Assembly (NCBI RefSeq): GCF_011046735.1 | Contig: NZ_CP049258.1 | Span: forward strand, 970,001 to 1,034,000 | Source of the DNA: Nordella sp. HKS 07 | GTDB taxonomy: Bacteria; Pseudomonadota; Alphaproteobacteria; Rhizobiales; Aestuariivirgaceae | Length of the DNA stretch: 64,000 bases | Reading direction: 5' to 3' | In this document: piece after piece, positions 1 to 7,710 of the stretch | Layout of the letters: each line of letters begins with the position of its first letter | How positions within the stretch are numbered: position 1 is the first letter of the stretch | The notes under the pieces: model-generated | The model's input: only the letters and a program-made list of their open reading frames with translations | Told to the model about the DNA's origin: nothing | The model's database searches: none | Position numbers and translations under genes: made by a program

Positions 1-182
1 CCTGCGTTTCTCTTTCTTTCTTCTACGATTTCAAAGAGCGGGGAGGACTTTCATCCTCCGGCATTCCGCCGCAGACGAGAAGAAAAACTGGACCCTTTCA
101 AGAGGCGCCAGCCTATTCATCAGCTGCATCGGGATGCATCAAGGAGCGTAGCGCTGTCGAGCAGCGCTCGCCCCGTTCAGTG
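1..182 (-). promoter_or_regulatory. Probable rRNA operon leader with boxB/boxA antitermination signals
   Basis: Read on the minus strand, this stretch has no convincing ORF but has the layout of an rrn leader. A GGAGGA/TCCTCC hairpin (plus 42-59) is directly followed by GCTCTTTGAAA (plus 29-39), which matches the boxA antitermination element, then by a purine-rich run GAAGAAAGAAAGAGAAACG that I associate with 16S leaders in rhizobia. A strong promoter lies just upstream (189-218). The 16S gene itself would start beyond the left edge, so this is inference from the leader only. Confidence 0.6.
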
Positions 183-188
183 ACGGGC

Positions 189-218
189 GTTATATGGGCG
201 GCTGGCCTCAGGTGTCAA
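189..218 (-). promoter_or_regulatory. Strong sigma70-type promoter reading leftward
   Basis: On the minus strand TTGACA (plus 213-218) and TATAAC (plus 189-194) are separated by 18 bases, close to the consensus. An A/T-rich patch (around plus 230-242) sits just upstream of the -35 and could act as an UP element. Transcription would start near 182 and run out of the window through the boxB/boxA leader. Confidence 0.65.
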
Positions 219-263
219 GCGCCCTGTCGCAGAATTTTCAAACTTCCTCAGGACGCTCGACTT

Positions 264-287
264 AGCCCCATTTACGGGGCTTTTTTT
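264..287 (+). terminator. Rho-independent terminator-like hairpin
   Basis: AGCCCC and GGGGCT pair around an ATTTAC loop and are followed by seven T residues on the plus strand. It would stop rightward transcripts before the regulator gene at 365. No rightward gene is visible to its left, so its client is unknown. Confidence 0.6.
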
Positions 288-298
288 GCTCTCTGGAC

Positions 299-336
299 TT
301 ATCCACAGCCGCCTGATAATTTGATAACCAATTGGT
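299..336. promoter_or_regulatory. Single DnaA-box match and short palindrome upstream of the HTH regulator
   Basis: TTATCCACA (299-307) matches the DnaA box consensus; only one copy is seen, so this is not an origin. ACCAATTGGT (327-336) is a perfect 10-base palindrome about 30 bases before the regulator start and could be its own operator. Both are pattern matches without further support. Confidence 0.3.
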
Positions 337-364
337 ATCTTTATATGGCTACGGGGGCTTGTAG

Positions 365-1009
365 ATGCAAGACGAGGGTGCTCGCGAGGGCCAGATCCTG
401 CGGTTTCTCAAGTTTCGCGGGCCGCAAAGCACGGATTCGGTCGCCCGCCACCTCGAAATCACGCTTCCGGGCGCCCGCAAGCACCTCCAAGCGCTCGTTC
501 GGGTGGATCTGGTCGGCTTTTCCGACGAGACCGGCAAGGTCGGCCGCCCGAAACGCACCTGGCACCTTACCCCTCTGGCCGAGAAGCGCTTTCCCGACAC
601 TCATTCGGTCCTGACCCTTGAGATGATCGGCGCGGTGCGCGCCATTTTCGGCGAAAGCGGCCTCGACCGCGTCATCGCCAATCGCGAGAGCGAGACGGAG
701 AGGCGCTACCGGGCCGCGCTCTCAGGCCTCGCCGGGACGGCCGACAAGGTCGCGAAGCTCGCCGAACTGCGCAGCGAGGAGGGTTATATGGCCGATTGGC
801 AGGCGCTCACCGACGGCACCTTCCTCCTCGTCGAGAATCACTGCCCGATCTGCGCCGCGGCGCGCGCCTGCCAGGGTTTCTGCCGTTCCGAACTCGCCGT
901 CTTCCGCACAGCCCTGGGGCCGGATGTGGCGGTCCAGCGCGCCGAGCACATCCTCGCCGGTGCGCGGCGCTGCGCCTATGTGATCGCGCCTTTGGCGCCG
1001 CACCGATGA
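365..1009 (+). CDS. HTH transcriptional regulator with C-terminal cysteine cluster (SufR-like)
   Basis: 214 aa. Residues about 8-70 form a winged HTH (ILRFLKFRGPQSTDSVARHL, then the wing-like TGKVGRPKRTWHLT). The C-terminal half carries Cys160, Cys163, Cys169, Cys173 and Cys203 in an HCPIC-x5-C-x3-C ... RRC arrangement typical of the SufR/DeoR-like family that senses through an Fe-S cluster. It therefore probably binds DNA as a redox- or iron-responsive regulator. The stop codon overlaps the next start (ATGA), so it is translationally coupled to the MFS remnant and the exporter beyond, which are its likely targets. The cluster ligand and the signal are inferred. Distinguishing SufR proper from related metal sensors is not possible here. 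Confidence 0.8.
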   Translation: MQDEGAREGQILRFLKFRGPQSTDSVARHLEITLPGARKHLQALVRVDLVGFSDETGKVGRPKRTWHLTPLAEKRFPDTHSVLTLEMIGAVRAIFGESGLDRVIANRESETERRYRAALSGLAGTADKVAKLAELRSEEGYMADWQALTDGTFLLVENHCPICAAARACQGFCRSELAVFRTALGPDVAVQRAEHILAGARRCAYVIAPLAPHR

Positions 1010-1302
1010 CGGTTGAGACGATTTCCCGCCAGACCGCGCAGCTCTTCCACATGAAGCTCGCCATGCGCGCGGCGGAGCAAAAATCCGGCGGCACCTATCT
1101 CGGCGCCTATCATTCGATCTTCTCGATCTCACAGATCGCCTCGCCCCTGCTCGGCACCTGGATCTATTCGGCGGCGGGCGGCCATGCGCTGTGGCTGATC
1201 TGCGGCGCGTTCAGCGCTCTCGCCGTCATGATGCTCTGGGCGTTCGGCCTCGGGCGCGAGCCACAGACCCTCGTTACTTCCTTGAAAGAGGCACAAAAAT
1301 GA
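1006..1302 (+). pseudogene. Truncated MFS transporter remnant (C-terminal fragment)
   Basis: 98 codons. After about 15 residues the reading frame looks like the last two transmembrane helices of a major facilitator protein (YHSIFSISQIASPLLGTWIY, then ALWLICGAFSALAVMML); the other ten or more helices are absent. It overlaps the upstream regulator and the downstream MFS gene by ATGA on both sides, so the frame is kept as a coupled link in the operon. Most likely an internal deletion removed the body of an older transporter gene. A function for the short peptide cannot be excluded. Confidence 0.6.
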
Positions 1303-2711
1303 CCGAAACGACGAACGCACGCGTCGACTGGCTGCAATTGTGGAGAAGCGGCGATCTCGCCCGTTTCTGTTTCATCAGCCTCGGCATCATGCTGCATGCC
1401 ACCAACGAGACGATGGTGATGACCGTGATGCCGGCGATGCTGCGCGAGATCGAAGGCGTCCAATATGTGGGCTGGTCATTCGCCATCTATGAGATCGGCT
1501 CCATCGTGGCGGGTGCGGCGACCGGCAGGCTCGTTTCCTTCGTCTCGCTGCGCGCCAATCTGGTGATCGCGGCACTCCTCTTCATGGTGGGCTGCGTCGT
1601 CTGCGCGCTGGCCACCTCGATGCAATGGTTCCTGGTCGGCCGGCTGCTCGAGGGCTTCGGCGGCGGCGGGCTGGTGGCGCTCGCCTTCGTCTCGGTCGAG
1701 CGGCTTTTTTCCCGCGATATCTGGCCGCAGCTCTTTGCCATCATGTCGGTCATCTGGGGCGTGTCGGCCTTCTCCGGCCCCATGCTCGGGGCGCTCGCCG
1801 CCGAATATATAAACTGGCGCTGGGCCTTCGGCGTATCGGCGGTCGGCGGCCTAGCGATGGCGGTGGCCTCGCTGATCGTGCTGCGCATGCGGGCTGCTGG
1901 CGAAGTTGCCCCGGTGGCTGCGGGAAAGCCGCCCGCCTTTCCCTTCGAGGTGCTGGCCTGTCTCGCCGTGAGCGTCATCCTCATCGCGATGGCAGGGCTC
2001 GCTATCGCACCTCTGCGCTCGTCGCTGTTCCTGATCTCGGGCCTTATCGGAATCGGCCTCGTCTTCGTGCTCGATTCGCGCCGGCCCGAATCGCGCCTAT
2101 TCCCGTCGCGTCCCTTCAACTGGCGGTCGCCGGTCGGCACCGGCATGACGATGATCGGCGCCTTCTCGGTGGCGACCTGCTCCTTCGGCCTTTATGCGCC
2201 CCTGATTCTGACGCAGCTTCACGGCGTGCCGTTGCTTACCTCGGGCTATATCATCGCGTCCGAATCGATCGCCTGGTCGGTGCTCTCCATCCTCGTCGCC
2301 AACACGCGGCCCGAGCGCGAAGGCCGCGTCGTCATGCTGGGCGCTCTGATGATCGCCGGCGGCGTTGTGGGATTCGCCTATGCGGTGCCGGCCGGCTCTC
2401 TGCCCCTCATCCTCTTCTGCGCCATCTTGCAGGGTGGCGGCTTCGGCATGGCCTGGCCATTCGTCACCCGTATGATCGTCGATGCCTCGCTGCCGGGTGA
2501 AAAGACCATCGCCTCCTCGGCGGTGCCGACCATGCAGCGCATGGGTTATGCGGTAGGGGCCGCCATTGCCGGAATCATCGCCAATGCCGGCGGATTCGCC
2601 CATGGCCTCTCCGCCGAAACCGCCCAGGGAGCGGCCTCCTGGCTTTTCATTGCCTTTCTTCCCCTCGCCGCGGTCGGCTGTCTCGCCGGCTGGAAAACCG
2701 CAAGAGGCTGA
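1299..2711 (+). CDS. MFS transporter, probable drug/metabolite exporter
   Basis: 470 aa, with the ATG at 1299 chosen because it overlaps the preceding stop (ATGA); an upstream in-frame extension to 1191 would run through the remnant gene. The protein is hydrophobic throughout with a large number of predicted helices (roughly 12-14), beginning FCFISLGIMLHATNETMVMTV. The motif GRLVSF near the loop between helices 2 and 3 and the RLLEGFGGGGLVALAF stretch resemble DHA2-type exporters. Substrate unknown. It is the last gene of the regulator operon and probably the regulated output. Confidence 0.8.
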   Translation: MTETTNARVDWLQLWRSGDLARFCFISLGIMLHATNETMVMTVMPAMLREIEGVQYVGWSFAIYEIGSIVAGAATGRLVSFVSLRANLVIAALLFMVGCVVCALATSMQWFLVGRLLEGFGGGGLVALAFVSVERLFSRDIWPQLFAIMSVIWGVSAFSGPMLGALAAEYINWRWAFGVSAVGGLAMAVASLIVLRMRAAGEVAPVAAGKPPAFPFEVLACLAVSVILIAMAGLAIAPLRSSLFLISGLIGIGLVFVLDSRRPESRLFPSRPFNWRSPVGTGMTMIGAFSVATCSFGLYAPLILTQLHGVPLLTSGYIIASESIAWSVLSILVANTRPEREGRVVMLGALMIAGGVVGFAYAVPAGSLPLILFCAILQGGGFGMAWPFVTRMIVDASLPGEKTIASSAVPTMQRMGYAVGAAIAGIIANAGGFAHGLSAETAQGAASWLFIAFLPLAAVGCLAGWKTARG

Positions 2712-3076
2712 AAACTTTATTCAAATTTACGTACCGCCCTTTTCTTGCCATTTTTTGTCACCAGTTTTGCCATCTTCGGGGTCAGATACGGCGTAGCGGA
2801 ATTAAGACTTCGGAAACTGTATCTTGTCACAATCTTTAATCGGAAAAGTGCCTAAGCCCATGGGTTAATTGAAGTCTTTGACGTGGAGCATCGTTAAAGG
2901 CGGTTGACTTGGGCAAATCGGAAAGGCAAATTCTGCCTGTTGCATCCAGGGGTGAGGCCCGGAGGCAGCCAAGGCGCGACTAAGTCGTAGAAACAATTTC
3001 GGGCACCGAAGCGGGTCGGTGCAGAAGGTTCAACTGGCCGGCGATAGCGAACGGCACACGATTAGGGGAAGCGGGT
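2712..3076. other. Intergenic region upstream of the M23 peptidase
   Basis: No ORF of note. It is AT-richer than its neighbours at its left end and contains runs such as TTTTTT near 2751. TTGACT at 2904-2909 could be a -35 element but no good -10 follows at 17-18 bases. I see no terminator hairpin or riboswitch-like fold. Confidence 0.4.
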
Positions 3077-4762
3077 TTGATCGCGCGAGGGTATAGAAAA
3101 ACCGGGAATCTGCCGGTCGCGGTGAACGGCGCCAGCCAGCCCGTGCATGTCGAGCAATTCGACACCGATTTCGATGATCCCTTTGCCGCCGAGCCCACCC
3201 GTACCTCTCATTGGCTCCTGACCACGTGCATCGCCGGCATTGCCGGAACTTTGGTTGTCGGCGCGGCCATATTGGGCTTTGTCGGCTCTACCGGTTATTC
3301 CAATGACGCCATGGCTTCGATCAGCACGCGCGAAGCGCAGCGCAGCAACATGGCGAGCAGCGGCTTTCTCGAATCCGTCACTCTGAGGCCCTTCGGCGAG
3401 TCGTTCTTCGACGAAGACGACGAGACGCCCGAGGTCTCGGGCGAATTCGTCGTTCCCCAGCGCGGTGTGACCGGCGAAGCTGTTTATCCGGGCATCAGCG
3501 CCGGTGACCTGCCCTATGGCGGCGGGCGCACCGTCGTGCTCGACGCCGAACTCGCGGTCGCCTCGGTCAATGCCGAAAACATCACCACCATATCCAAGAC
3601 GCCTCCGCCGGAACCGGTCGACGAAACGATCCGCCTGGCCGCCGGGAGCACGCTTGTCGACGAGATCGTGAGTCGCGGCGTCACGCGTGAAGCGGCGCAG
3701 GCGCTCGTCGCTTCGATCGAGCCGGTTTTCCCGACCAAGCAATTCAAGGATGGCACCGAGTTCGAGTTGACCCTCGAGCAGCAGCAGGACTTCTATGGCC
3801 GCTATGTGATCTTCCCCGTGCGGCTCGCCTTCAGGCCGGGCCCGACCGAGAATATCCTCGTCGAAGCCGACGAAGACGGCCATTTCGTCGCCCGCATCGA
3901 CGGCGAGAAGGAAGGCACGGCCTCCCGCTATGCCAATTACGATCATTTCCGCACCAAAGCGCGGGTCGGCTCGAGCCTCTATGCCACCGCCAAGGACTAC
4001 AAGGTTCCAGATTACATAACCGCCGAGCTGACGCGCGTCTTCGCCTACGACGTCGACTTCCAGCGCCAGGTGAAGGCTTCCGACTCATTCGAGGTCTTTT
4101 ACGGCAACCCGCTCACCGGCTCGTCCAAGAAGCGCAAGGTTCTGCACTATGCCCAGCTCACTCTGGGCGGCAAGACCAAGACCTATTACCGCTTCACCGA
4201 TGCCGAAGGGCAGACCGACTATTATGACGAGCAGGGCCGCTCAGCCACCAAGTCGCTGCTCAAGACGCCGGTCTCCGGTTTCAAGCTGACCTCGGGCTTC
4301 GGCATGCGCCGCCATCCGCTGCTCGGCTATAACAAGATGCACACCGGCATCGACTTCGGCGCCCCCTACGGCACGCCGATCCGCGCCGCCGGCAATGGCA
4401 AGATCGAAGTTGCCGGCCGCTTCGGCGCTTATGGCATCGCCGTCAAACTCAAGCACAACGGCAAATACGAGACGCTTTATGCCCATATGAGCCGTCTCGC
4501 CGATGGCATCCGTGCGGGCGGCAATGTGCGTCAGGGCCAGGTGATCGGCTATGTCGGCTCGACCGGCCGTTCGACCGGCCCGCATCTGCATTACGAAGTC
4601 CGCATGAACGACCGCCCCGTCAATCCGACCCGCATCAAGGCGTCGGGCGGCCGCCAGCTTGCCGACAAGGATATGAAGACCTTCAAGGCGCTCAAGTCCC
4701 GCATTATCGCCATGATGAAGGTGGCCCCGACCGGCACCCGCGTCGCCCAGGTTCAGCAATAA
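3077..4762 (+). CDS. M23 family metallopeptidase (peptidoglycan endopeptidase), membrane-anchored
   Basis: 561 aa if the TTG at 3077 is used, which has AGGGGAA about 8 bases upstream. A single membrane helix lies at residues about 46-70, followed by a long acidic periplasmic region and a C-terminal LytM/M23 domain. The zinc-site motifs are present: H-x3-D in MHTGIDF (His about 422) and HLH in GPHLHYEV (about 503-505), plus YAHMS. It therefore probably cleaves peptide cross-links in murein and acts in envelope growth or division. It stands alone, ending at a strong terminator (4802-4843). Confidence 0.88.
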   Translation: MIARGYRKTGNLPVAVNGASQPVHVEQFDTDFDDPFAAEPTRTSHWLLTTCIAGIAGTLVVGAAILGFVGSTGYSNDAMASISTREAQRSNMASSGFLESVTLRPFGESFFDEDDETPEVSGEFVVPQRGVTGEAVYPGISAGDLPYGGGRTVVLDAELAVASVNAENITTISKTPPPEPVDETIRLAAGSTLVDEIVSRGVTREAAQALVASIEPVFPTKQFKDGTEFELTLEQQQDFYGRYVIFPVRLAFRPGPTENILVEADEDGHFVARIDGEKEGTASRYANYDHFRTKARVGSSLYATAKDYKVPDYITAELTRVFAYDVDFQRQVKASDSFEVFYGNPLTGSSKKRKVLHYAQLTLGGKTKTYYRFTDAEGQTDYYDEQGRSATKSLLKTPVSGFKLTSGFGMRRHPLLGYNKMHTGIDFGAPYGTPIRAAGNGKIEVAGRFGAYGIAVKLKHNGKYETLYAHMSRLADGIRAGGNVRQGQVIGYVGSTGRSTGPHLHYEVRMNDRPVNPTRIKASGGRQLADKDMKTFKALKSRIIAMMKVAPTGTRVAQVQQ

Positions 4763-4801
4763 GCCATCGGGATCCGGCCCCGGTCACATCACAGCCCACC
4801 C

Positions 4802-4843
4802 AAAAGCAAACGGCCGGACTTTCATGTCCGGCCGTTTGCTTTT
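4802..4843. terminator. Bidirectional rho-independent terminator
   Basis: A perfect 17-base inverted repeat (4802-4818 with 4827-4843) around an 8-base loop, with A residues on the left and T residues on the right. It lies between the convergent M23 peptidase and H1-like gene and can serve both. Confidence 0.9.
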
Positions 4844-4860
4844 CCATAGTTGGACTGAGA

Positions 4861-5175
4861 TCAGTTGGATCCCGAATCTCCGCCTTCCGGTTTGGGTTCG
4901 GCTGTGCTGGGCGCTACGGCGGCAGTCACAGCCGCGACCGGCGCCGCGACGATGCGCTTGATTCCGCTCACCGCTTTGCTGACGGCCCTTCTGACGCTAC
5001 TCGCCGACTTCTTCTTGGCGGCCTTCTTCTTAACGGCCTTCTTGGCCGGCCTCGCCGCCTTCGCCGCTTTGCTTGCCTTCCGGACTACGCGCTTCTTGAC
5101 CGCTTTCTTCGCCGGCCGTTTGGCGGCCTTCTTTGCCTTCTTCGCGGCTTTCTTGTTCACGACACGTCTAGCCAT
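4861..5175 (-). CDS. Histone H1-like Lys/Ala-rich DNA-binding protein
   Basis: 104 aa from the ATG at 5175, which has AGAAGGAA upstream on the minus strand; a longer ORF start at 5211 lacks this. Almost the entire first 75 residues are Lys/Ala/Arg repeats (KKAAKKAKKAAKRPAKK and similar), like the C-terminal tail of histone H1 and bacterial AlgP/HctA-like proteins. The last 25 residues are Pro/Glu-rich and acidic. Probably a nucleoid-associated protein binding DNA by charge; no specific fold is visible. Low-complexity coding sequence also produces long open frames on the other strand, which are shadows. Confidence 0.75.
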   Translation of the reverse strand: MARRVVNKKAAKKAKKAAKRPAKKAVKKRVVRKASKAAKAARPAKKAVKKKAAKKKSASSVRRAVSKAVSGIKRIVAAPVAAVTAAVAPSTAEPKPEGGDSGSN

Positions 5176-5354
5176 TTGACGTTTCCTTCTGATCAGCAGG
5201 GCTCGATGCATGAGCCCAACGCTGTGAGTTCATCTGGGTTCCAACGCACGATTCGGTCAAGGACCGAAAAGCCAAACATTGCCACTTATGCGCAGCAAGC
5301 GTTATGCTAATCGAGATACAGCGCAACAACGAGCTGGCGAAGGAGACTCTGCAC

Positions 5355-5561
5355 ATGAAACTGAGCGCGCGCAATGTCCTCAAAGGCACCGTCGTCGAAA
5401 TCAGCAAGGGCGCGGTGACGTCGCATGTCCGCCTCGACGTCGGCGGTAATATGGTGACCTCTTCGATCACCAACGAAGCGGTAGCCGACCTTGGACTGAA
5501 GAAGGGGATGACCGCCTATGCCGTCATCAAGGCCTCCGATGTCATGGTCGCGGTGGATTGA
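5355..5561 (+). CDS. mop: Molybdopterin/molybdate-binding TOBE protein (Mop)
   Basis: 68 aa, a single TOBE domain beginning MKLSARNVLKGTVVEI and ending VIKASDVMVAVD, the signature of stand-alone molbindins. Start at 5355 is preceded by AAGGAG; the upstream in-frame ATG at 5304 adds residues outside the domain. Molbindins oligomerise and bind molybdate, buffering the ion in the cytoplasm. It lies 0.7 kb upstream of modABC, fitting that role. The DNA-binding half of a ModE-type regulator is separate, at 21.5 kb. Confidence 0.88.
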   Translation: MKLSARNVLKGTVVEISKGAVTSHVRLDVGGNMVTSSITNEAVADLGLKKGMTAYAVIKASDVMVAVD

Positions 5562-6075
5562 TCCTTGCCGGCTTGCCGGCGCGGCTGCCCTACTTTTCAT
5601 CCTGGCGAACCCGGTGGCGGCCGAGGACACGGCGGCTTGCGGAAAATTCAAGTGGCCGCTCAGTGTCGAGAAATCCTGGTTCGATGCCGTGAGCGATCTG
5701 AAGGCATATGCCTCGGGCGCGGCCGTCAGTCAGCTTTCCGAAGGTGCGTTGACCCTGGCGCTCAGGCCTATGGCCGAGATCACCTTCGCGCTTCCGCCCG
5801 AAGGCAAGCCAAAGCCCGACAAGACCTTGGGCGCCCTGCTCAACTTCACGAAGGTGACAAAGCCCGGCCGCTATCAGGTGACGCTGTCGGACGAGGCTTG
5901 GATCGACATCGTTCAGGCGGGCGCCTATCGGCCTTCCGGAGAATTTTCGGGGGTCCGTGACTGCCCGGATTTGCGCAAGAGCGTCCGCTTCGAATTCACT
6001 GATGCGCCGCTTATCCTGCAGTTGTCTGGCGCCTCGGCGCCCACGATCAAGGTCGCGATCCGGAAGGTGGAATAG
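5539..6075 (+). CDS. Secreted protein of unknown function
   Basis: About 178 aa from the ATG at 5539, overlapping mop by 23 bases; 5518 is an alternative start. The N-terminus is a signal peptide (RLAGAAALLFILANPVAA, cleavage before EDTAAC). The mature part has repeated beta-strand character and a Cys pair (Cys in AACGKFKWPL and in VRDCPDLRKS) that could form a disulfide. I recognise it as a conserved proteobacterial periplasmic protein but cannot assign a function. Coupling to mop suggests co-expression, not necessarily a role in molybdenum use. Confidence 0.65.
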   Translation: MSWSRWIDPCRLAGAAALLFILANPVAAEDTAACGKFKWPLSVEKSWFDAVSDLKAYASGAAVSQLSEGALTLALRPMAEITFALPPEGKPKPDKTLGALLNFTKVTKPGRYQVTLSDEAWIDIVQAGAYRPSGEFSGVRDCPDLRKSVRFEFTDAPLILQLSGASAPTIKVAIRKVE

Positions 6076-6088
6076 GGCTGGAGAAAAT

Positions 6089-6115
6089 GGCGCGTGACCA
6101 CAAGGATCACGCGCC
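6089..6115. terminator. GC-rich hairpin, possible weak terminator
   Basis: GGCGCGTGA (6089-6097) pairs with TCACGCGCC (6107-6115) around a 9-base loop, just after the secreted-protein gene and before modA. There is no T-run, so it may be a rho-dependent pause or simply mRNA 3'-end structure. Confidence 0.4.
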
Positions 6116-6192
6116 GAAGCCTCCGGATCGAGCCGCTTTGGCGAAGACATGCCCGGAAGGGAGGGGAGGATATCTTGCGGCTTCCCGGACTT

Positions 6193-6216
6193 CGTTATAT
6201 TCAGTTGGATATAATG
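6193..6216. promoter_or_regulatory. ModE-type operator upstream of modA
   Basis: CGTTATAT (6193-6200), 8-base spacer, ATATAATG (6209-6216). This closely matches the known ModE box (CGTTATAT-N4-8-ATATAACG), with one mismatch in the right arm. It lies 21 bases before the modA start, where binding of Mo-loaded ModE would block transcription. Confidence 0.85.
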
Positions 6217-6237
6217 AAGTCAAGTAACGAGGGAACC

Positions 6238-7002
6238 ATGCACGCCATTCGTAGAATACTGCTCAGCGCCGCCATCCTTGTCGGTTTAGCGGGCCACGCT
6301 TCGGCGGAAGCGGTGAATATCTTCGCCGCCGCCAGCCTCAAGAACGCGCTCGACGCCGTGTCGGAAGCCTGGAAGGCGGAAGCCGGCAAGGAAACGAAGA
6401 ACACCTATGCCGCCTCCTCCGCGCTCGCCAAGCAGATCGAGCAAGGTGCGCCCGCGGATGTCTTCATCTCGGCCGATCTCGACTGGATGAACTATCTGAA
6501 GGAGAAGAAGCTCATCAAGGCCGACACGCGCAAGGAGCTGCTCGGCAACGCGCTGGTGCTCGTCGCCGCCAAGGATTCCGGCCTCAAGCTCGAACTGAAG
6601 GAAGGCGCCGATCTGGCCGGCGCGCTGGCCGGTGGGAAGCTCGCGGTCGGCGATGTGAAGGCGGTGCCGGCCGGCAAATATGCCAAGACGGCGCTCGAGA
6701 AGCTCGGCCTGTGGGCTTCGGTCGAGAAGAGCCTGGCGGAGAGCGAGAATGTCCGCGCCGCTCTGGCGCTCGTCGCCCGCGGCGAGGCCAAGCTCGGCAT
6801 CGTCTATGCAACCGACGCCAAGGCCGAGAAAGAGGTCGAGGTGGTCGGCGTTTTTCCTCAGGACTCGCATGCTCCCATCGTTTATCCTGCGGCTGTGATT
6901 GTTTCCTCCAAGAACCCGGATGCCGAAGCTTTTGTCAGCTATCTCTCCTCCCCCAAGGCGCAAGAGATCTTTACCGCGCAGGGCTTCACCATCCTCAAGT
7001 GA
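6238..7002 (+). CDS. modA: Molybdate ABC transporter substrate-binding protein
   Basis: 254 aa from the ATG at 6238; longer upstream frames cross the operator. Signal peptide at residues 1-23 (ILLSAAILVGLAGHASA). The mature protein begins AVNIFAAASLKNAL and contains SSALAKQIEQGAPADVF, the oxyanion-binding segments of ModA. It captures molybdate (or tungstate) in the periplasm for ModBC. First gene of the modABC operon, with its stop 9 bases before the modB ATG, and controlled by the ModE box upstream. Confidence 0.95.
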   Translation: MHAIRRILLSAAILVGLAGHASAEAVNIFAAASLKNALDAVSEAWKAEAGKETKNTYAASSALAKQIEQGAPADVFISADLDWMNYLKEKKLIKADTRKELLGNALVLVAAKDSGLKLELKEGADLAGALAGGKLAVGDVKAVPAGKYAKTALEKLGLWASVEKSLAESENVRAALALVARGEAKLGIVYATDAKAEKEVEVVGVFPQDSHAPIVYPAAVIVSSKNPDAEAFVSYLSSPKAQEIFTAQGFTILK

Positions 7003-7011
7003 GTGCTGTTG

Positions 7012-7710
7012 ATGACGGGCCTCTCCGACGAGGATTGGACCGCCATCCTTTTGAGTCTCAGAGTGGCGAGCGTCGCGACGCTCGCCTCTTTGCCGGTGGG
7101 CCTGGTCCTTGCCTATATCCTGGCGCGTTGCCGCTTTCCCGGCCGCACCTTGCTCGACGGTCTCATCCATCTGCCGCTGGTGATGCCGCCGGTGGTCACC
7201 GGCTATCTCCTGCTCCTCTCCTTCGGCCGCAAAGGCCCGATCGGCGCCTTTCTCGATCAGTGCTGCGGCCTGGTCTTTTCCTTCCGCTGGACGGGCGCGG
7301 CCCTTGCCGCCGCCGTAATGGGCTTGCCCTTGATGGTGCGCGCCATCCGCCTCACCCTTGAAAGCCTGGACCGCAGACTGGAGCAGGCGGCCGGCACGCT
7401 CGGCGCCCGGCCCCTCTTCGTTTTCGCCACCGTGACCTTGCCCTTGGCGCTCCCCGGCATACTGGCGGGCAGCATTCTGAGCTTCGCCAAGGCGCTCGGC
7501 GAATTCGGCGCGACGATCACCTTCGTCTCCAACATACCGGGCGAGACCCGGACCATTCCGGCGGCGATCTACACCTTCACGCAAGTGCCGGGGGGCGATG
7601 CCAATGCGCTGCGCCTCACCGCCGTGTCGATCGTCATCTCGCTTTTGGCCCTCGTCGCCTCGGAAGTGCTGGCGCGCCGCCTCAATCGCCAGGTGGCGAG
7701 CTTCTCATGA
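7012..7710 (+). CDS. modB: Molybdate ABC transporter permease
   Basis: 232 aa from ATG 7012; a GTG at 7003, immediately after the modA stop, is an alternative. Five or so membrane helices, with the permease EAA motif seen as EQAAGTLGARPLFVFATVTLPLALPG. C-terminal SFAKALGEFGATITF is typical of ModB. It forms the membrane channel with ModC. Overlaps modC by four bases (ATGA), so translation is coupled. Confidence 0.95.
   Translation: MTGLSDEDWTAILLSLRVASVATLASLPVGLVLAYILARCRFPGRTLLDGLIHLPLVMPPVVTGYLLLLSFGRKGPIGAFLDQCCGLVFSFRWTGAALAAAVMGLPLMVRAIRLTLESLDRRLEQAAGTLGARPLFVFATVTLPLALPGILAGSILSFAKALGEFGATITFVSNIPGETRTIPAAIYTFTQVPGGDANALRLTAVSIVISLLALVASEVLARRLNRQVASFS

Noticed and set aside
1-180. 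Open plus-strand frame running in from the left edge
   Set aside because: Sixty codons without domain or codon bias; the minus-strand rrn leader explains the region better.
299-307. Single TTATCCACA DnaA box as a replication origin
   Set aside because: One box only, no AT-rich unwinding element, no dnaA or rpsT gene adjacent.
5304-5354. Longer N-terminus for Mop (MLIEIQRNNELAKETLH...)
   Set aside because: The extra residues lie outside the TOBE domain and the ATG at 5355 has a good AAGGAG site; mop start kept at 5355.
6094-6237. Longer modA start
   Set aside because: The upstream in-frame region crosses the ModE box and hairpin; the signal peptide begins at 6238.
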